Counted from the stretch's first letter, positions 34,846-47,274 are shown. The stretch is 64,000 nucleotides of DNA from Petunia secreta (GCA_029990175.1 JARKIP010000051.1:1364001-1428000), one strand, 5' to 3'. A program made the numbers and translations. The notes: generated from the letters alone by a model not told the origin.

Positions 34846-36148
34846 ATGGTTGGTACTCGAAATTCTAACACCGGTACTCAAGCAGCTGATCAAGAAACTC
34901 TTGCGGCTATGGTGGCTCAGCGTAAATCTAAGAAAAGTAAGAAGGGAAAGCCAACTAAGAAGACTCCAGCGCCCCAGGTTGAACCAGAGGAGCGGGTTGA
35001 TCAGGTTGATATAGATGAGCAAGCTAACCAGAACCAAGTGCCATCCCCCACCTGTTGTTCCAGCTCAAGTTTTCTTGCCACCAGAGATGGGTGAGGCTTT
35101 TAATGCAATGAGAGGGGCTATGGAGATGTTTACTACTGTCATGGCTACTCAGGGTCCTAGGGAGAATGAGGCACCACCTCAGGGCAACATACATGAAAGT
35201 TCCTTAACCTCCAGGGCACACGAGTTTCTCAAGTTGAGACTACCAGAGTTCTACAGTACCAAGGTTGGTGAAGATGCAATGTTATGGCTTGAGGAAGTTA
35301 AAAGGGCACTCAGATTGATGAAAGCAGTTGATAATAAGGTTGTTGAATTAGCTGCCTACCAGCTGAAGGGTACGACAGGCACTTAGTTCGAGATATGGGA
35401 AAGAGAGAAAGATGAGGATTATGGTCCACCTACTTGGGAGGAATTTGAGGAGGCATTCAGAACGAACCTTATACCAGAAGAAGATAAGGCAGCCAAGGCT
35501 ACCTAGTTTGAGCAACTTAAGCAGGGATCAATGAGTGTAGAAGAATACCAGATGGGGTTTATCAAGTTGGCTAAGTACGCTCCCCATATGATTCCAACAG
35601 AAAGGGCAAAGATTGATAGATTCGTTAATGGATTGGGTATTCACATTCAGGACACTACAGCGGCAGCAGCAGCAGGTATGTCAGTTTTATCCTCTGTTGT
35701 GGGATTTGCTAAGCACATGGAAAGGAAGAAACATCAAAGAAGAGATGAAAAGGAAAGCTACAATAACAAGAGGGCCCGATCATCCAGCGGTTACAATGGT
35801 TCAATGGGAGGAGGAAAGAGCTCATTTAACAAGGCTACATCTGCACCAGCTCAGTCCTCTTACCAGTCAGGTGGTGGGTCATACTTCAAGAAGAACCAGA
35901 ACTATGAGAATCAGTCTTGTCAGAATCAGAACCTTGGTGCCAGGTCCAATCAAAATCAGAGTTTTCAATCTCCAGTTATTCAGAGTCAAGGAAGTGTCAA
36001 CCAGCAGCTACAGTATGGTGATGTTTGTGGTAATTGTAAAAAGAACCATTCAGGGCCGTGCAAGTTGGGTTTTCGAGGTTGTTACAATTGTCTTGAAGAG
36101 GGACTCTACAAATTTAATTGCCCAAAGTTGCAGCGAGCCTATGATAGG
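34846..36148 (+). pseudogene. Gypsy gag with zinc-knuckle region
   Basis: Starts MVGTRNSNTGTQAADQE with a Lys-rich segment. A one-base frameshift near 35040 shifts to the frame with PPEMGEAFNAMRGAMEMF. The gag domain reads LKLRLPEFYSTKVGEDAM and WEEFEEAFRTNLIPEEDK, then SVEEYQMGFIKLAKYAP. Two TAG stops at about 35384 and 35504 are each consistent with TGG or CAG changing. A Gln/Asn/Ser-rich tail ends in CGNCKKNHSGPC and CYNCLEEGLYKFNC. In the second knuckle the usual His has been lost. Confidence 0.88.
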
Positions 36149-37144
36149 TGAGCAGCACATCCAGTAGGTTCTTCAGCTACTACAGTTGCACCACCCCAAG
36201 CTCGTGGCCCTTAGAACCAGGCTACGCATGGGGCGGGTATAGGTTCAGGCTTAGTCCACCAGGGAGGGGGACAACCCTGCTTATATGCTACAGTTGATCG
36301 TCAGAGTGTAGAGGCATCTCCAGCAGTTGTTACAGGTATACTTCAAGTTTACTCACCGAATGCATATGTCTTGATTGATCCAGGTTCAACATATTCTTAT
36401 GACACTCCGTATTTTGTTACGAGTCTCGAGTTAGAACCTGAACATCTAAGTAAGTCCTTCTTAGTATCTACTCCAGTTGGAGAGCCAGTGAAAGCAACGA
36501 GAGTTTATAGGGGTTGCACAATCTCAGTGCAAGGCCGCAATACTATAGTTGATCTTATAGAGTTAGAAATGGTGGACTTTGATGCAATCATGGGGTATGG
36601 ATTGGCTTTCTTCTTTCCATGCCACATTAGATTGTCGTGCTAAGATAGTCAGGCTCCAATTCCCAAATGAAGATGTCCTATAATGGAAGGGTAGTTCAGT
36701 ATCTCCAGTGGGTAAGTTTATTTCTTACCTTAAGGCGCAAAAGATGATAAGTAAAGGGTGTGTTGCCTACTTGGCTCATATCATTAATGCAGAATCAGGG
36801 GCACCTACTCTTCAGTCTATTCCAGTTGTTAGAGATTTTCCAGAAGTTTTTCCAGATGACCTTCCTGGACTTCCTCCGGAAAGAATCATGGACTTCGGTA
36901 TTGACCTCATGCCAGGCACTCAGCCCATATCTATTCCTCCATACATAATGGCTCCAGCAGAACTTAAAAGAGTTTAAAGAGCAGTTGAAAGATCTTCTTG
37001 ACAAGGGCTTCATCAGGCCAAGTGTGTCACCATGGGGTGCTCCGGTCCTGTTTGTCAAGAAGAAAGATGGGTCTCTCAGAATGTGTATTGATTATCGGCA
37101 GTTGAACAAAGTCATGGTTAAAAACCAAGTATCCATTGCCTAGA
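36149..37144 (+). pseudogene. Gypsy protease and start of reverse transcriptase
   Basis: The protease region shows VLIDPGSTYSYDTPYFV and MVDFDAIMGYGLAFF, in the usual Tekay-like form. The linker to RT reads VVRDFPEVFPDDLPGLPPE, FGIDLMPGTQPISIPPY and, after a frame change near 36975, the segment for GWGAPVLFVKKKDGSLRM and the LNKVMVKN region. The LARD element interrupts the RT at 37145, between the two halves of the KYPLPRIDYLFDQL block. Several stops and shifts are present. Confidence 0.88.
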
Positions 37145-39659
37145 TGACACGACCCGAAATCCGGTTAGGCCGTGCGGGCACCCGACATCCTTCCTTAGAC
37201 CCGTCGGGCGAACCCTTACCAATTAAATTATGCAAATAAATATAATTCAATTCATTAATAAGAACAAGGCTTAAAAAAAACACTGACATACTGATACCTC
37301 TAAGTTGTACAAAAGAAATTACAGCTGACTACCCAACATACTAGGTTTAGGGTTATCCAGACCAGACATCTAAGAGTACAAAAGAAGACAAATACCTCCT
37401 GAAGGGAGCAAAATGCAACTGAAATAATAACCAATAAACTGGTGGCCATCCGGAATAAAAGCTGGCTCACCCTGACAGCTGAAGTCGTCTTCGCTCCTTC
37501 ACAACGTGGCGAACTCAATCCTGGAGCGAACCTGCCGAAACGAAATAGATAGAAAAAGAAACAAACAACAAACAAGGGTGAGTCAAAAGGACTCAATAAG
37601 TGGGGCAGACTAGCCACCTCAAAGAATAGGATAGCTAGCCAGGGAGAAAAGAAACAAATAAACCAGATTTCTCTTATTTAAATTATGAAAAGGCAGAGCC
37701 AGATAATAATTAGAAACACGTATGGAATCGCAAACTATTCAATAACCAGGAACGTAATACAGCCAGAACATATAGGTATCCCGAACACATCAACAATCAA
37801 AAATACATCCTGTTGCGGCGTGCAACCCGATCCATATATTCATACTGCTGCGAAGTGCAACCCGATCCATATATTCATACCGTTTCGGCGTGCAACCCGA
37901 TCCCCGCAACTTAGAATACGAGCCAGAAATATATAGGCAAACTGTAATATGTCCACAACATGGTGTACATACCGCATACATAAAACACAATATAATACAC
38001 ACAATAGTCAGTATGCGGTGCAATGAGATGGGATGAATGCGGCATGATACAATGCAGTCACATACTCTTGATACCTATCTCCGGCGCGGGACTCTCATCG
38101 TCTACCAGGAGATATATGCAATAATGACCCTTCACCGGCTCGGGGGACTCATCGATTACCGGGAAGTATATGTAATGATGACCCTTCACCGGTGCGGGAC
38201 TCTCATCGCCAACCGGGAAGTATATGCAATAATGACCCTTCGCCGGTGCGGGACTCTCATCGCCAACCGGGAAGTATATGCAATAATGACCCTTCGCCGG
38301 TGCGGGACTCTCATCGCCAACCGGGAAGTATATGCAATACTCAAAACCAGAGTGCAATGCTCATATATTTAATGCAATACCAACAACAGGGCATAACATA
38401 TAATATACAATGTAAATCGAAAGCTAAGGCGTAATGAGTACGCCTATCGGCAGCTACACACGTAAGGAAACACGTGGTAGAAAATCCACGAGGCCAAGTG
38501 CCTCCAAAGAAATGGATATAAACACTTACCTCTTCCAAAAGTTAGCTCTGCTAATGAATAACCGCTTTATCCTTTGGTTCCATTTCCAAACGATCCCACT
38601 GTGTTCAATAACCAGAAAAATATATCACATAAGGCTAAAGGCTTCATTCCTCACATCTTAGGGCAATCCAGGTAGGAACCTGATACCCTATTCGCATACG
38701 CAATACGCAGGCCAGGCCTATATACAGGGTTTAAGGTCACATAACCAAACCCCAAATAAATTACATTTATATGTTGCCCATAACTCACTGAGTACGAATA
38801 TATAATCAATTTCATTATCGGGGTCCATTTGACCCTTTAAACTATCAATTTACGTAATTAGGGCGATGTCTAATATCCCTATTTTTACTGTAAAAATATA
38901 TTCAAACATACGTAATAAACTCAAATAATATATTAAGATCATTACCTGAATGTTCTGGGGTGAAAATACTATTTTTCTCCAGCCCCTTTTCTCATTTTCT
39001 GGCATTTTTTCTCTTCCTCTCCGTCATTTTATTTCATTCTGTTCGAATTTCTTGATTCTGTTTATAAATGGTACAATATGCTCTTTTCGTCCTTAGCTTT
39101 AAAGCTAAGGACCCCCACCGACTCCCTTTAATTTTGTTTGACTTTTCCTTTTTTTTTTTCCTTTAAAATTCGCTGCTACTGTAAAAATTAAAACGGTACC
39201 CTACGATATTCGAAATAATTCCAACTTTTGCATACCAGTTATACAAAATATATGTAACATATTCGCGAAGGCGGATCTCAAATTGGACTCCCGAAACTCA
39301 AGATGCGAATTTAAATGAAAAAGGTCAAATTATTTAACTTTCGGCATTTTAGCGGAAACTAGCCGAACAACATCGAAATTCACTTTCGAAAGTTCACAAA
39401 GGTCATAAATAATCATACGAACCAAACGGCGCTTTCGGATTTCGAATCGGAGCTCATTCGGCAAAACCGAGCTCAAAAATCTCTTTTTAATATTTATCGC
39501 CAATAAAAAAACTGAAACCTTCTTCCGATGCCTACCAAACGAGGCCTGATTTAGCTCAAGTTTTACAGACAGGTCCTAATGGACATTACAAATATTTTAA
39601 AATTATCGACACGCCAATCGGAGTCCTAACTTCTGAAACGACTGACTGAGGTCGTTTCA
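37145..39659 (-). repeat. LARD 3' LTR
   Basis: Near-identical to 43784-46296. Contains two internal tandem arrays: three CGTGCAACCCGATCC units (about 37817-37901) and a 63 bp array (38080-38340). Small frames inside repeat in both LTRs and are not genes. Confidence 0.93.
38080..38340. repeat. 63 bp tandem array in LARD LTR, copy 1
   Basis: Four to five units of about 58 to 63 bp contain CCGGTGCGGGACTCTCATCG, then CCGGGAAGTATATGCAATAA and TGACCCTTC. The first units are diverged and the last three nearly identical, suggesting expansion from the right. Spacing is not CRISPR-like: units abut, with no unique spacers. Confidence 0.92.
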
Positions 39660-42600
39660 TTCTCCTCCACTTAAACTATCGTTCGTCCTCGAACGAGCCT
39701 AAATCTAAAGCAAGATTCATGCTGATAACAAAAGAACTTGCACGACCTTAATAAACTATCCCACGGAATTTTTCTCATGATTACAGAATTAAAACTATAA
39801 CACGAACACCAAACTCTTGGAATAAAAATATAGCTGGATAAAATCATAATGCCATTGCCCAGCTTATTCTGACTACACTGATCCTTCCTCGATCACGAAA
39901 GGAGAGTTCTACATTTTCGAAACAAAGATACACGAAACTCTGGATGGATTAACATGATTCTGCCGAAAAATCACCTCGTCGATATACTTTACGATATAGA
40001 ACAAGTCGATGGAACTAGGAATTAGCTCACACTTGATGCAATAGAGGAAGCTTTTGAAGTGCCTTGTCATTACACACTATATAATATTTGATACAAGCTA
40101 TATTATATTTTTATGAACACACTATGCAACATCTCAGCTGATGTTAGTGTTGTTCCGCAAGCTCCTTGTGGGAATGTAGTTACTCATATCCTAATGTATG
40201 TCAAAGTTTCATCTGAATAGGGTCTATCATATAAGGATAAGGATCATGCAAATAATACTAGATAGTATGATGCAGACCAGGAATGATCTTCAGACTGAAC
40301 ATCTACTTCAGGGTATTGTCTTTGAATTGAAAATATTATGACTTGAAAAAGTGAAAATAAAATAGACATGTAGTTGGACCATAAGTCGAGGCAGAATACC
40401 AGCAATATAGTTGATTACATGTTCACTTATAATGTTAAAGTAACTTCTTAAAGAGTTGAGGTGTGAGAGATATACACACCAATGATGGATTGTCGACAAG
40501 CTGCACTAGACCTTTAACTCTAAATTTCCATGATGTAAAACAGCGTCAGTATGAGGATCCAGTTCTAGTTGAATACAGACAGATAGCCAGAAGAAAATTG
40601 GAGTCACCATACAGGGTTACTACTGACGGTGTTCTCATGTATAAAGATAGACTTTAGCGTTCTTGATGTTGCAGATTTACGTGGACAGATTATGATAGAG
40701 ACACATTAATCTGAATACACTGTTCATCCAGGTTCGACTAAGATGTACCATGATATTAAGAAGATTTATTGGTGGGACGGAACGTAGTGTGACATAGCAG
40801 AATTTGTGGCTCAGTGTTCTAATTGCCAACAAGTTAAAGTCGTGTCATCTTTCCAGACATTATGCTTTCAGCAGATAGGTACGTATATATGATCAGGTTG
40901 TCGGCTTATCTCTATCATTAATAGATTATTAGTGGGTTTATCAATGATCGACACTCATTGTAGATTTCTGCCGTGGCCTTACTTTGGGTCATGAGAAAAG
41001 TGGTATCAACACCTCAGAGATTTAATATTATCATTCAGTATTTGGAGGAAGACTCCTCCACTTAAAGCACAAACTCATGCAGCCATTTGAATAGGAATAA
41101 CCATCCTCGCACAGTCTGTTGGACTAAAGAAGATTTAGCTAAAAGCTGAACGTAGGTAGACCTAAGCTACCAACTACCCTTTCGAGTTGCCAAACAGCTG
41201 CAATTCTCAAGTTCACAACTCCATACATTTACCGTAAACACCGCCGCCTGATGGATGGTACTTCTTTATAAAAATTTCGGCAGAGTTTCCCCTGAAACTG
41301 GATGATCCGCAAAAACAGAACCAGCACTATACTATACATGGGAATGGATACCCGGATAAACTGATATCCAAGATAATAATATGCTTACCCGGCTATAATA
41401 ACACGTACTCTGGCTCAACACAGGGAATGTCACAAGCGGCTACCAATCGCCCAAGCTCACTAGTGCCGGATAAAGAAAAGATGGCAACGGACCGAGGATG
41501 GAAATAATTAGAGCTTTAGGATTCTCATCTTCTTGTTTGCTTGGCTACCGAAGCTAGACTACTTCCGAGTCAAGCGAGCCAAAGAATCGCAATTGAAGAG
41601 ATAGACATTAAATAAGCTTTATGAAAAAATATCCATACCAATATAACCTCCCAATAAGAAGGAAACTCTGACAATTTACCAGAAAACCCTTTTATAACTA
41701 AGACAAGCTCATAGAATAACATGACTCTACTAGAATCTCGAACCAAGAGGAGAAACATAGATCGAGCATTACTTACAAGCCACTTTACACCGGAAGAAAC
41801 AACGACACTTGCTGATGGTGAAGAATTAGGATCCCATTATCCTATCAACACGAAATTCCGAGAAGAGAGGTAAACTGATTTAACATAATAAGAGAAAGTG
41901 GTACAACAGGATGCCAAGCAGGCAATACCGACAATCTCTCTCAAATTTCTCACATTTAACCAGATAAACTAGTACGACCTCATAAATGCCAGGAATAAAT
42001 CATTCCAGAAGCTCATCCCTTGACCGCAATAAATTCTTAATCAAAACGACACTAAAAAAACCATGGAAACATAATAGGACACCTCATATCTAAATCGACT
42101 GGAAGAATCAAATATTACTCGCACATAATGGAAGAAAAAATACATGGGTGTACTACATCAGATACCTCAGCATCCTGCCAGACTGGCAGTTCATAGAACT
42201 GCCTCTGCAGCTGAGCCAAGCAACTACTCTGATAATCACCTTCTGAAGAACAACAACCACCACACTCTCAACCTCTACCGGATGGTAGCATTTCTTTTGC
42301 TGATTGAGATCTAAATGAAATCCCCTGCGACTGCGTAGATGCCTGATGACAAGAGAAAGGACGATTGTCTACTTGCTGGAGTAAGGAAAACTCCTCAAAG
42401 GATAACCAGACTCATGACAGTGATAACAGCTTTTCATTGAAAATGGAAGCTGGACCTATCGTCGATAGCTATAAAGAGAAAAACTGGGTCTAATCTTGAT
42501 GAACTACTCGCGCACTCTGAGAATCACGCTCTACAAGCTGAGATAACCCGGAAGGTGACTTCCAAAAATAATCAGAACTTTTACCTCCAAATGAGGTACC

Positions 42601-43769
42601 ATGGTTGCCCACCAGGGCCACGGGATCTCTTGCTTTCCCGCTCTAACTTATGGTATGCCTCGAACCTTCGGGCAATATTAACAACAACATCAAATAAAAT
42701 CCGGACCTCAATTCCTCGAGCCATTTGGGATCTCAAGGGGAAAAAATAAAGATTATCAATAAATCTTTTAATCCCTCGAAAGGCTCATGAACTAGTTCTA
42801 ATGCATATTCAGCCATTCTATAGAATTCAATCTCTCATTCTGAAACACCAACAGGCTAACCGACAGGCTACCCTGTCCAATCCACTCAAACTAGCAACAC
42901 TTTTCATCTCGCTCGCTACTCGAAAGGAATTTTTCCACGAATCCAAAAGAAAAAATCGAACGAAGTTAGTTAATAAGAGAGCGGCCCACCAATTCCAGGC
43001 TGGACCCCTGAAACTGGAAAGAAGAATAATCAATACCATACCAACAACACCATACCGCTCGATACAATCAAGAGCCTGAAGGATACGCTGATATTATTTT
43101 ATTTAAAAAAATCACGAGGTTTATCTGATGCATTGCTTAAGAATATCGGAAGGTTCAACCGCGTAAAATAATATAATCTCTTTGGGCACTCGGACCGAAC
43201 TGTTACCTCGGCTGGCTAACCAGCCAGAGCAATTGGTGGCGCAACACATGCTGCCTCTGGAACATAATTTACTGAGGCAATATTAAGAACTGGAATAGGA
43301 GCTCCCTGAGACCGAACATCTGTATCTGCGGCAACCTGATAAGCTTCTTAACGAATAATAGGTTCTTGCGGTATTTGCGTTGCCAAGATTCTCGTAAAAG
43401 CATCGTAGAGAGCCAAGGGAACCACAAGATCCTGCTCCCTTGCCCATCGCAAGCTCGTACAGCTGGGACCTCCGTAACTAGATCGTCAGCACGACCAAAA
43501 CTCTCGGGGCTTCGTCAGTGCTAGCCCAATGCTAGACTGCTTCGTCTTGAACTCATACTGTTTGCTGATTTGTCACACAAGAATTCACACTTACCATGAA
43601 TGAATTAACGAAAATACTTTTGCATCCTCTACCGACGCACGATTAGAAATGAAGGAAGTGAAACTTCCTATATGCCATCATAGCCCCTCGTAGATAAGTA
43701 CGGACGTCTACGTACCCATCAGCGAGACTCTACTAGACAGTGTCTTAGTCTGGATAGACTCTAAACTGG
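39660..43769. other. LARD internal region, mostly non-coding
   Basis: On the minus strand the purine tract GTGGAGGAGAA adjoins the left LTR. No minus-strand ORF longer than about 70 codons shows a known domain. The only recognisable protein remnant is a Gypsy integrase fragment on the opposite strand (40530-41000). From about 41060 to 43760 I see no coding feature. Confidence 0.7.
40530..41000 (+). pseudogene. Gypsy integrase fragment, antisense to host LARD
   Basis: Plus-strand frames give QYEDPVLVEYRQIARRKL, YRVTTDGVLMYKDRL, then in a shifted frame VADLRGQIMIETH, YTVHPGSTKMYHDIKKIY, WW, and CSNCQQVK. Together these form the His/Cys zinc module of a Tekay-like Gypsy integrase. Beyond it, a very degraded stretch near 40950 recalls the start of the catalytic core. 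It has several stops and runs opposite to the LARD's PBS-to-PPT direction. Confidence 0.75.
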
Positions 43770-43781
43770 GCTCTGATACCA
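43770..43781 (-). promoter_or_regulatory. LARD primer-binding site
   Basis: The minus strand reads TGGTATCAGAGC two bases from the LTR end, matching initiator tRNA-Met. It orients the element. Confidence 0.88.
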
Positions 43782-43783
43782 AC

Positions 43784-46296
43784 TGACACGACCCGAAATC
43801 CGGTTAGGCCGAGCGGGCACCCGACATCCTTCCCTAGACCCGTCGGGCGAACCCTTACCAATTAAATTATGCAAATAAATATAATTCAATTCATTAATAA
43901 GAACAAGGCTTAAAAAAACACTGACATACTGATACCTCTAAGCTGTACAAAAGAAATTACAGCTGACTACCCAACATACTAGGTTTAGGGTTATCCAGAC
44001 CAGACATCTAAGAGTACAAAAGAAGACAAATACCTCCTGAAGGGAGCAAAATGCAACTGAAATAATAACCAATAAACTGGTGGCCATCCGGAATAAAAGC
44101 TGGCTCACCCTGACAGCTGAAGTCGTCTTCGCTCCTTCACAACGTGGCGAACTCAATCCTGGAGCGAACCTGCCGAAACGAAATAGATAGAAAAAGAAAC
44201 AAACAACAAACAAGGGTGAGTCAAAAGGACTCAATAAGTGGGGCAGACTAGCCACCTCAAAGAATAGGATAGCTAGCCAGGGAGAAAAGAAACAAATAAA
44301 CCAGATTTCTCTTATTTAAATTATGAAAAGGCAGAGCCAGATAATAATTAGAAACACGTATGGAATCGCAAACTATTCAATAACCAGGAACGTAATACAG
44401 CCAGAACATATAGGTATCCCGAACACATCAACAATCAAAAATACATCCTGTTGCGGCGTGCAACCCGATCCATATATTCATACTGCTGCGACGTGCAACC
44501 CGATCCATATATTCATACCGTTTCGGCGTGCAACCCGATCCCCGCAACTTAGAATACGAGCCAGAAATATATAGGCAAACTGTAATATGTCCACAACATG
44601 GTGTACATACCGCATACATAAAACACAATATAATACACACAATAGTCAGTATGCGGTGCAATGAGATGGGATGAATGCGGCATGATACAATGCAGTCACA
44701 TACTCTTGATACCTATCTCCGGCGCGGGACTCTCATCGTCTACCAGGAGATATATGCAATAATGACCCTTCACCGGCTCGGGACTCTCATCGATTACCGA
44801 AAAGTATATGTAATGATGACCCTTCACCGGTGCGGGACTCTCATCGCCAACCGGGAAGTATATGCAATAATGACCCTTCGCCGGTGCCGGACTCTCATCG
44901 CCAACCGGGAAGTATATGCAATAATGACCCTTCGCCGGTGCGGGACTCTCATCGCCAACCGGGAAGTATATGCAATACTCAAAACCAGAGTGCAATGCTC
45001 ATATATTTAATGCAATACCAACAACAGGGCATAACATATAATATACAATGTAAATCGAAAGCTAAGGCGTAATGAGTACGCCTATCGGCAGCTACACACG
45101 TAAGGAAACACGTGGTAGAAAATCCACGAGGCCAAGTGCCTCCAAAGAAATGGATATAAATACTTACCTCTTCCAAAAGTTAGCTCTGCTAATGAATAAC
45201 CACTTTATCCTTTGGTTCCATTGCCAAACGATGCCACTGTGTTCAATAATCAGAAAAATATATCACATAAGGCTAAAGGCTTCATTCCTCACATCTTAGG
45301 GCAATCCAGGTAGGAACCTGATACCCTATTCGCATACGCAATACGCAGGCCAGGCCTATATACAGGGTTTAAGGTCACATAACCAAACCCCAAATAAATT
45401 ACATTTATATGTTGCCCATAACTCACTGAGTACGAATATATAATAAATTTCATTATCGGGGTCCATTTGACCCTTTAAACTATCAATTTACGTAATTAGG
45501 GCGATGTCTAATATCCCTATTTTTACTGTAAAAATATATTCAAACATACGTAATAAACTCAAATAATATATTAAGATCATTACCTGAATGTTCTGGGGTG
45601 AAAATACTATTTTTCTCCGGCCCCTTTTCTTATTTTCTGGCATTTTTTATCTTCCTTTCCGTCATTTTATTTCTTTCTGTTCGAATTTCTTGATTCTGTT
45701 TATAAATGGTACAATATGCTCTTTTCGTCCTTAGCTTTAAAGCTAAGTACCCCCACCGACTCCCTTTAATTTTGTTTGACTTTTCCTTTTTTTTTTCCTT
45801 TAAAATTCGCTGCTACGGTAAAAATTAAAACGGTACCCTACGATATTCGAAATAATTCCAACTTTTGCATACCAGTTATACAAAATATATGTAACATATT
45901 CGCGAAGGCGGATCTCAAATTGGACTCCTGAAACTCAAGATGCGAATTTAAATGAAAAAGGTCAAATTATTTAACTTTCGGCATTTTAGCGGAAACTAGC
46001 CGAACAACATCGAAATTCACTTTCGAAAGTTCACAAAAGTCATAAATAATCATACGAACCCAACGGCGCTTTCGGATTTCGAATCGGAGCTCATTCGGCA
46101 AAACCGAGCTCAAAAATCTCTTTTTAATATTTATCGCCAATAAAAAAACTGAAACCTTCTTCCGATGCCTACCAAACGAGGTCTGATTTAGCTCAAGTTT
46201 TATAGACAGGTCCTAATGGACATTACAAATATTTTAAAATTATCGACACGCCAATCGGAGTCCTAACTTCCGAAACGACTGACTGAGGTCGTTTCA
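43784..46296 (-). repeat. LARD 5' LTR
   Basis: Partner of 37145-39659, carrying the same internal arrays (about 44455-44540 and 44719-44978). It is followed by the CTAGA duplication and the remaining 60 bp of the interrupted Gypsy RT. Confidence 0.93.
44719..44978. repeat. 63 bp tandem array in LARD LTR, copy 2
   Basis: Equivalent of 38080-38340 in the second LTR. It has the same number of units and differs at a few bases, so the array predates this insertion. Confidence 0.92.
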
Positions 46297-46355
46297 CTAG
46301 AATTGATTACTTATTTGACCAACTTCAGGGAGCAAAGTACTTCTCCAAGATAGAC

Positions 46356-46927
46356 CTGATATTCATGAAATGGTACCGTTGAATTTAAATGAGAGCTGGA
46401 AGTTGTTTTGCCATAATTTTATTGTGGCCGAAAATGAGTTTCCTTCACAACTGGAGGAAATTGGGAAGAAAATAGTTGGAAAATGTAAAGGACTACCGCT
46501 AGCGATTTTGGTAGTTGCAGGGCATCTCTCAAAAGTTCCTACGACAAAAGAGAGTTGGGCAATTGTAGCTGAAAATGTAAGTGAAGTTGTTCACAGTTAT
46601 CCAGACGAATGCTTAGCGGTGCTTGCAATGAGTTACCATCATCTACCTATTCACCTAAAACCTTGTTTCCTGCACTTTGGAATATTTCCTGAGGATTCTG
46701 ATATTCGTGTTCGGAATTTGATCCGATGGTGGGTTGCAGAGGGATTCTTAAAGTGGGATAGGCTGAAAAGTCCGGAAGAAGTGGCAGAGGATTGTTTGGA
46801 GAATCTGATCAGCAAAAACTTAATCATGGTCAGAAGGAGGAAGTCCAATGGCCAGATTAAAACTTGTGGTATACATGATCTTTTGCGGGATTTGAGTGTG
46901 AGCGAATCTCAAAAGGAGGAGTTTTTT
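46356..46927 (+). pseudogene. NLR pseudogene, 3' part (ARC region)
   Basis: Resumes the NLR 59 bp downstream of where the 5' part ended (compare 49916-50485). It encodes VPLNLNESWKLFCHNFI, GKCKGLPLAILVVAGHL, the FLHFGIFPEDSDI block, RWWVAEGFLKW and the MHD-equivalent CGIHDLLRDLS. Residues are about 97 percent like the intact copy by eye. At 46927 the match stops after QKEEFF, and unrelated codons lead to a stop at 46975. No LRR follows anywhere in the window, so the pseudogene has lost its ligand-sensing half. Confidence 0.93.
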
Positions 46928-47270
46928 AAGCCGACGAAAGATAAAGAAAAGCAATTAAGCGGTGGTAAGTGGTAGCATATTTTCAAAGCAATAACATCTT
47001 TATTTTTTCAATTGGCAAAATATCTACTTTGTCAATTGTTCCTGCTAGTTTTTAGCCTTTTAAGATATGGAGTACATAAACTTATACGTGTCAGTAGAGT
47101 GGATCTATTGTAGCCTATTTACAGAACTACCTTCCAACTTGCAAATCTTAATGGTTATCCAATCATTGTCCAAAGAGCATAACATAAAGTACAACTTTCT
47201 CAAGATAGAACAAAGGATGACCAAGAGGAGCTTGAGTTTCATAGTTCTATACGGAGCAAAAATAGTGCAG
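46928..47270. other. Non-coding spacer after NLR fragment
   Basis: AT-rich sequence with no recognisable gene. A 71-codon frame at 47067-47282 has no familiar motif. Confidence 0.5.
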
Positions 47271-47274
47271 ACAC

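Larger units (their letters stand above)
37145..46296 (-). mobile_element. LARD-like non-autonomous LTR element nested in Gypsy RT
   Basis: LTRs of 2515 and 2513 bp (37145-39659 and 43784-46296) run TGACACGACCCG to GACGACCTC-complement ending TTTCA. They are flanked by a perfect CTAGA duplication (37140-37144 and 46297-46301). The PBS at 43770-43781 and purine tract at about 39663-39675 put it on the minus strand. I counted roughly 30 differences between the LTRs by eye, so it is young. The 4.1 kb interior has no gag or pol on its own strand. That fits a large retrotransposon derivative mobilised by a relative. Confidence 0.92.
32666..46355 (+). mobile_element. 3'-truncated Tekay-like Gypsy element in NLR, interrupted by a LARD
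   Basis: In plus-strand order: LTR, PBS, gag (34846-36148), protease (36371-36643) and the start of RT up to 37144. A LARD-like element is then inserted (37145-46296, TSD CTAGA). RT resumes for about 60 bp (46297-46355: IDYLFDQLQGAKYFSKIDL) and stops. The rest of RT, RNase H, integrase and the 3' LTR are absent. The RT end fuses directly to NLR sequence at GACCTGATATTCATG. Gypsy RT and NLR probably shared CCTGA at this point, so a microhomology deletion is the simplest explanation. Confidence 0.88.

Noticed and set aside
38080..38340. Regular repeats that might suggest a CRISPR array
   Set aside because: Units abut without unique spacers, lie inside a plant LTR and recur in the partner LTR.
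37685..38661. Small ORFs duplicated at 44323-45299
   Set aside because: Both sets lie in LARD LTRs. The duplication reflects LTR identity, not conserved genes.
40463..40657. Host gene in the LARD interior
   Set aside because: The residues match the Gypsy pre-integrase and zinc module and are followed by stops.
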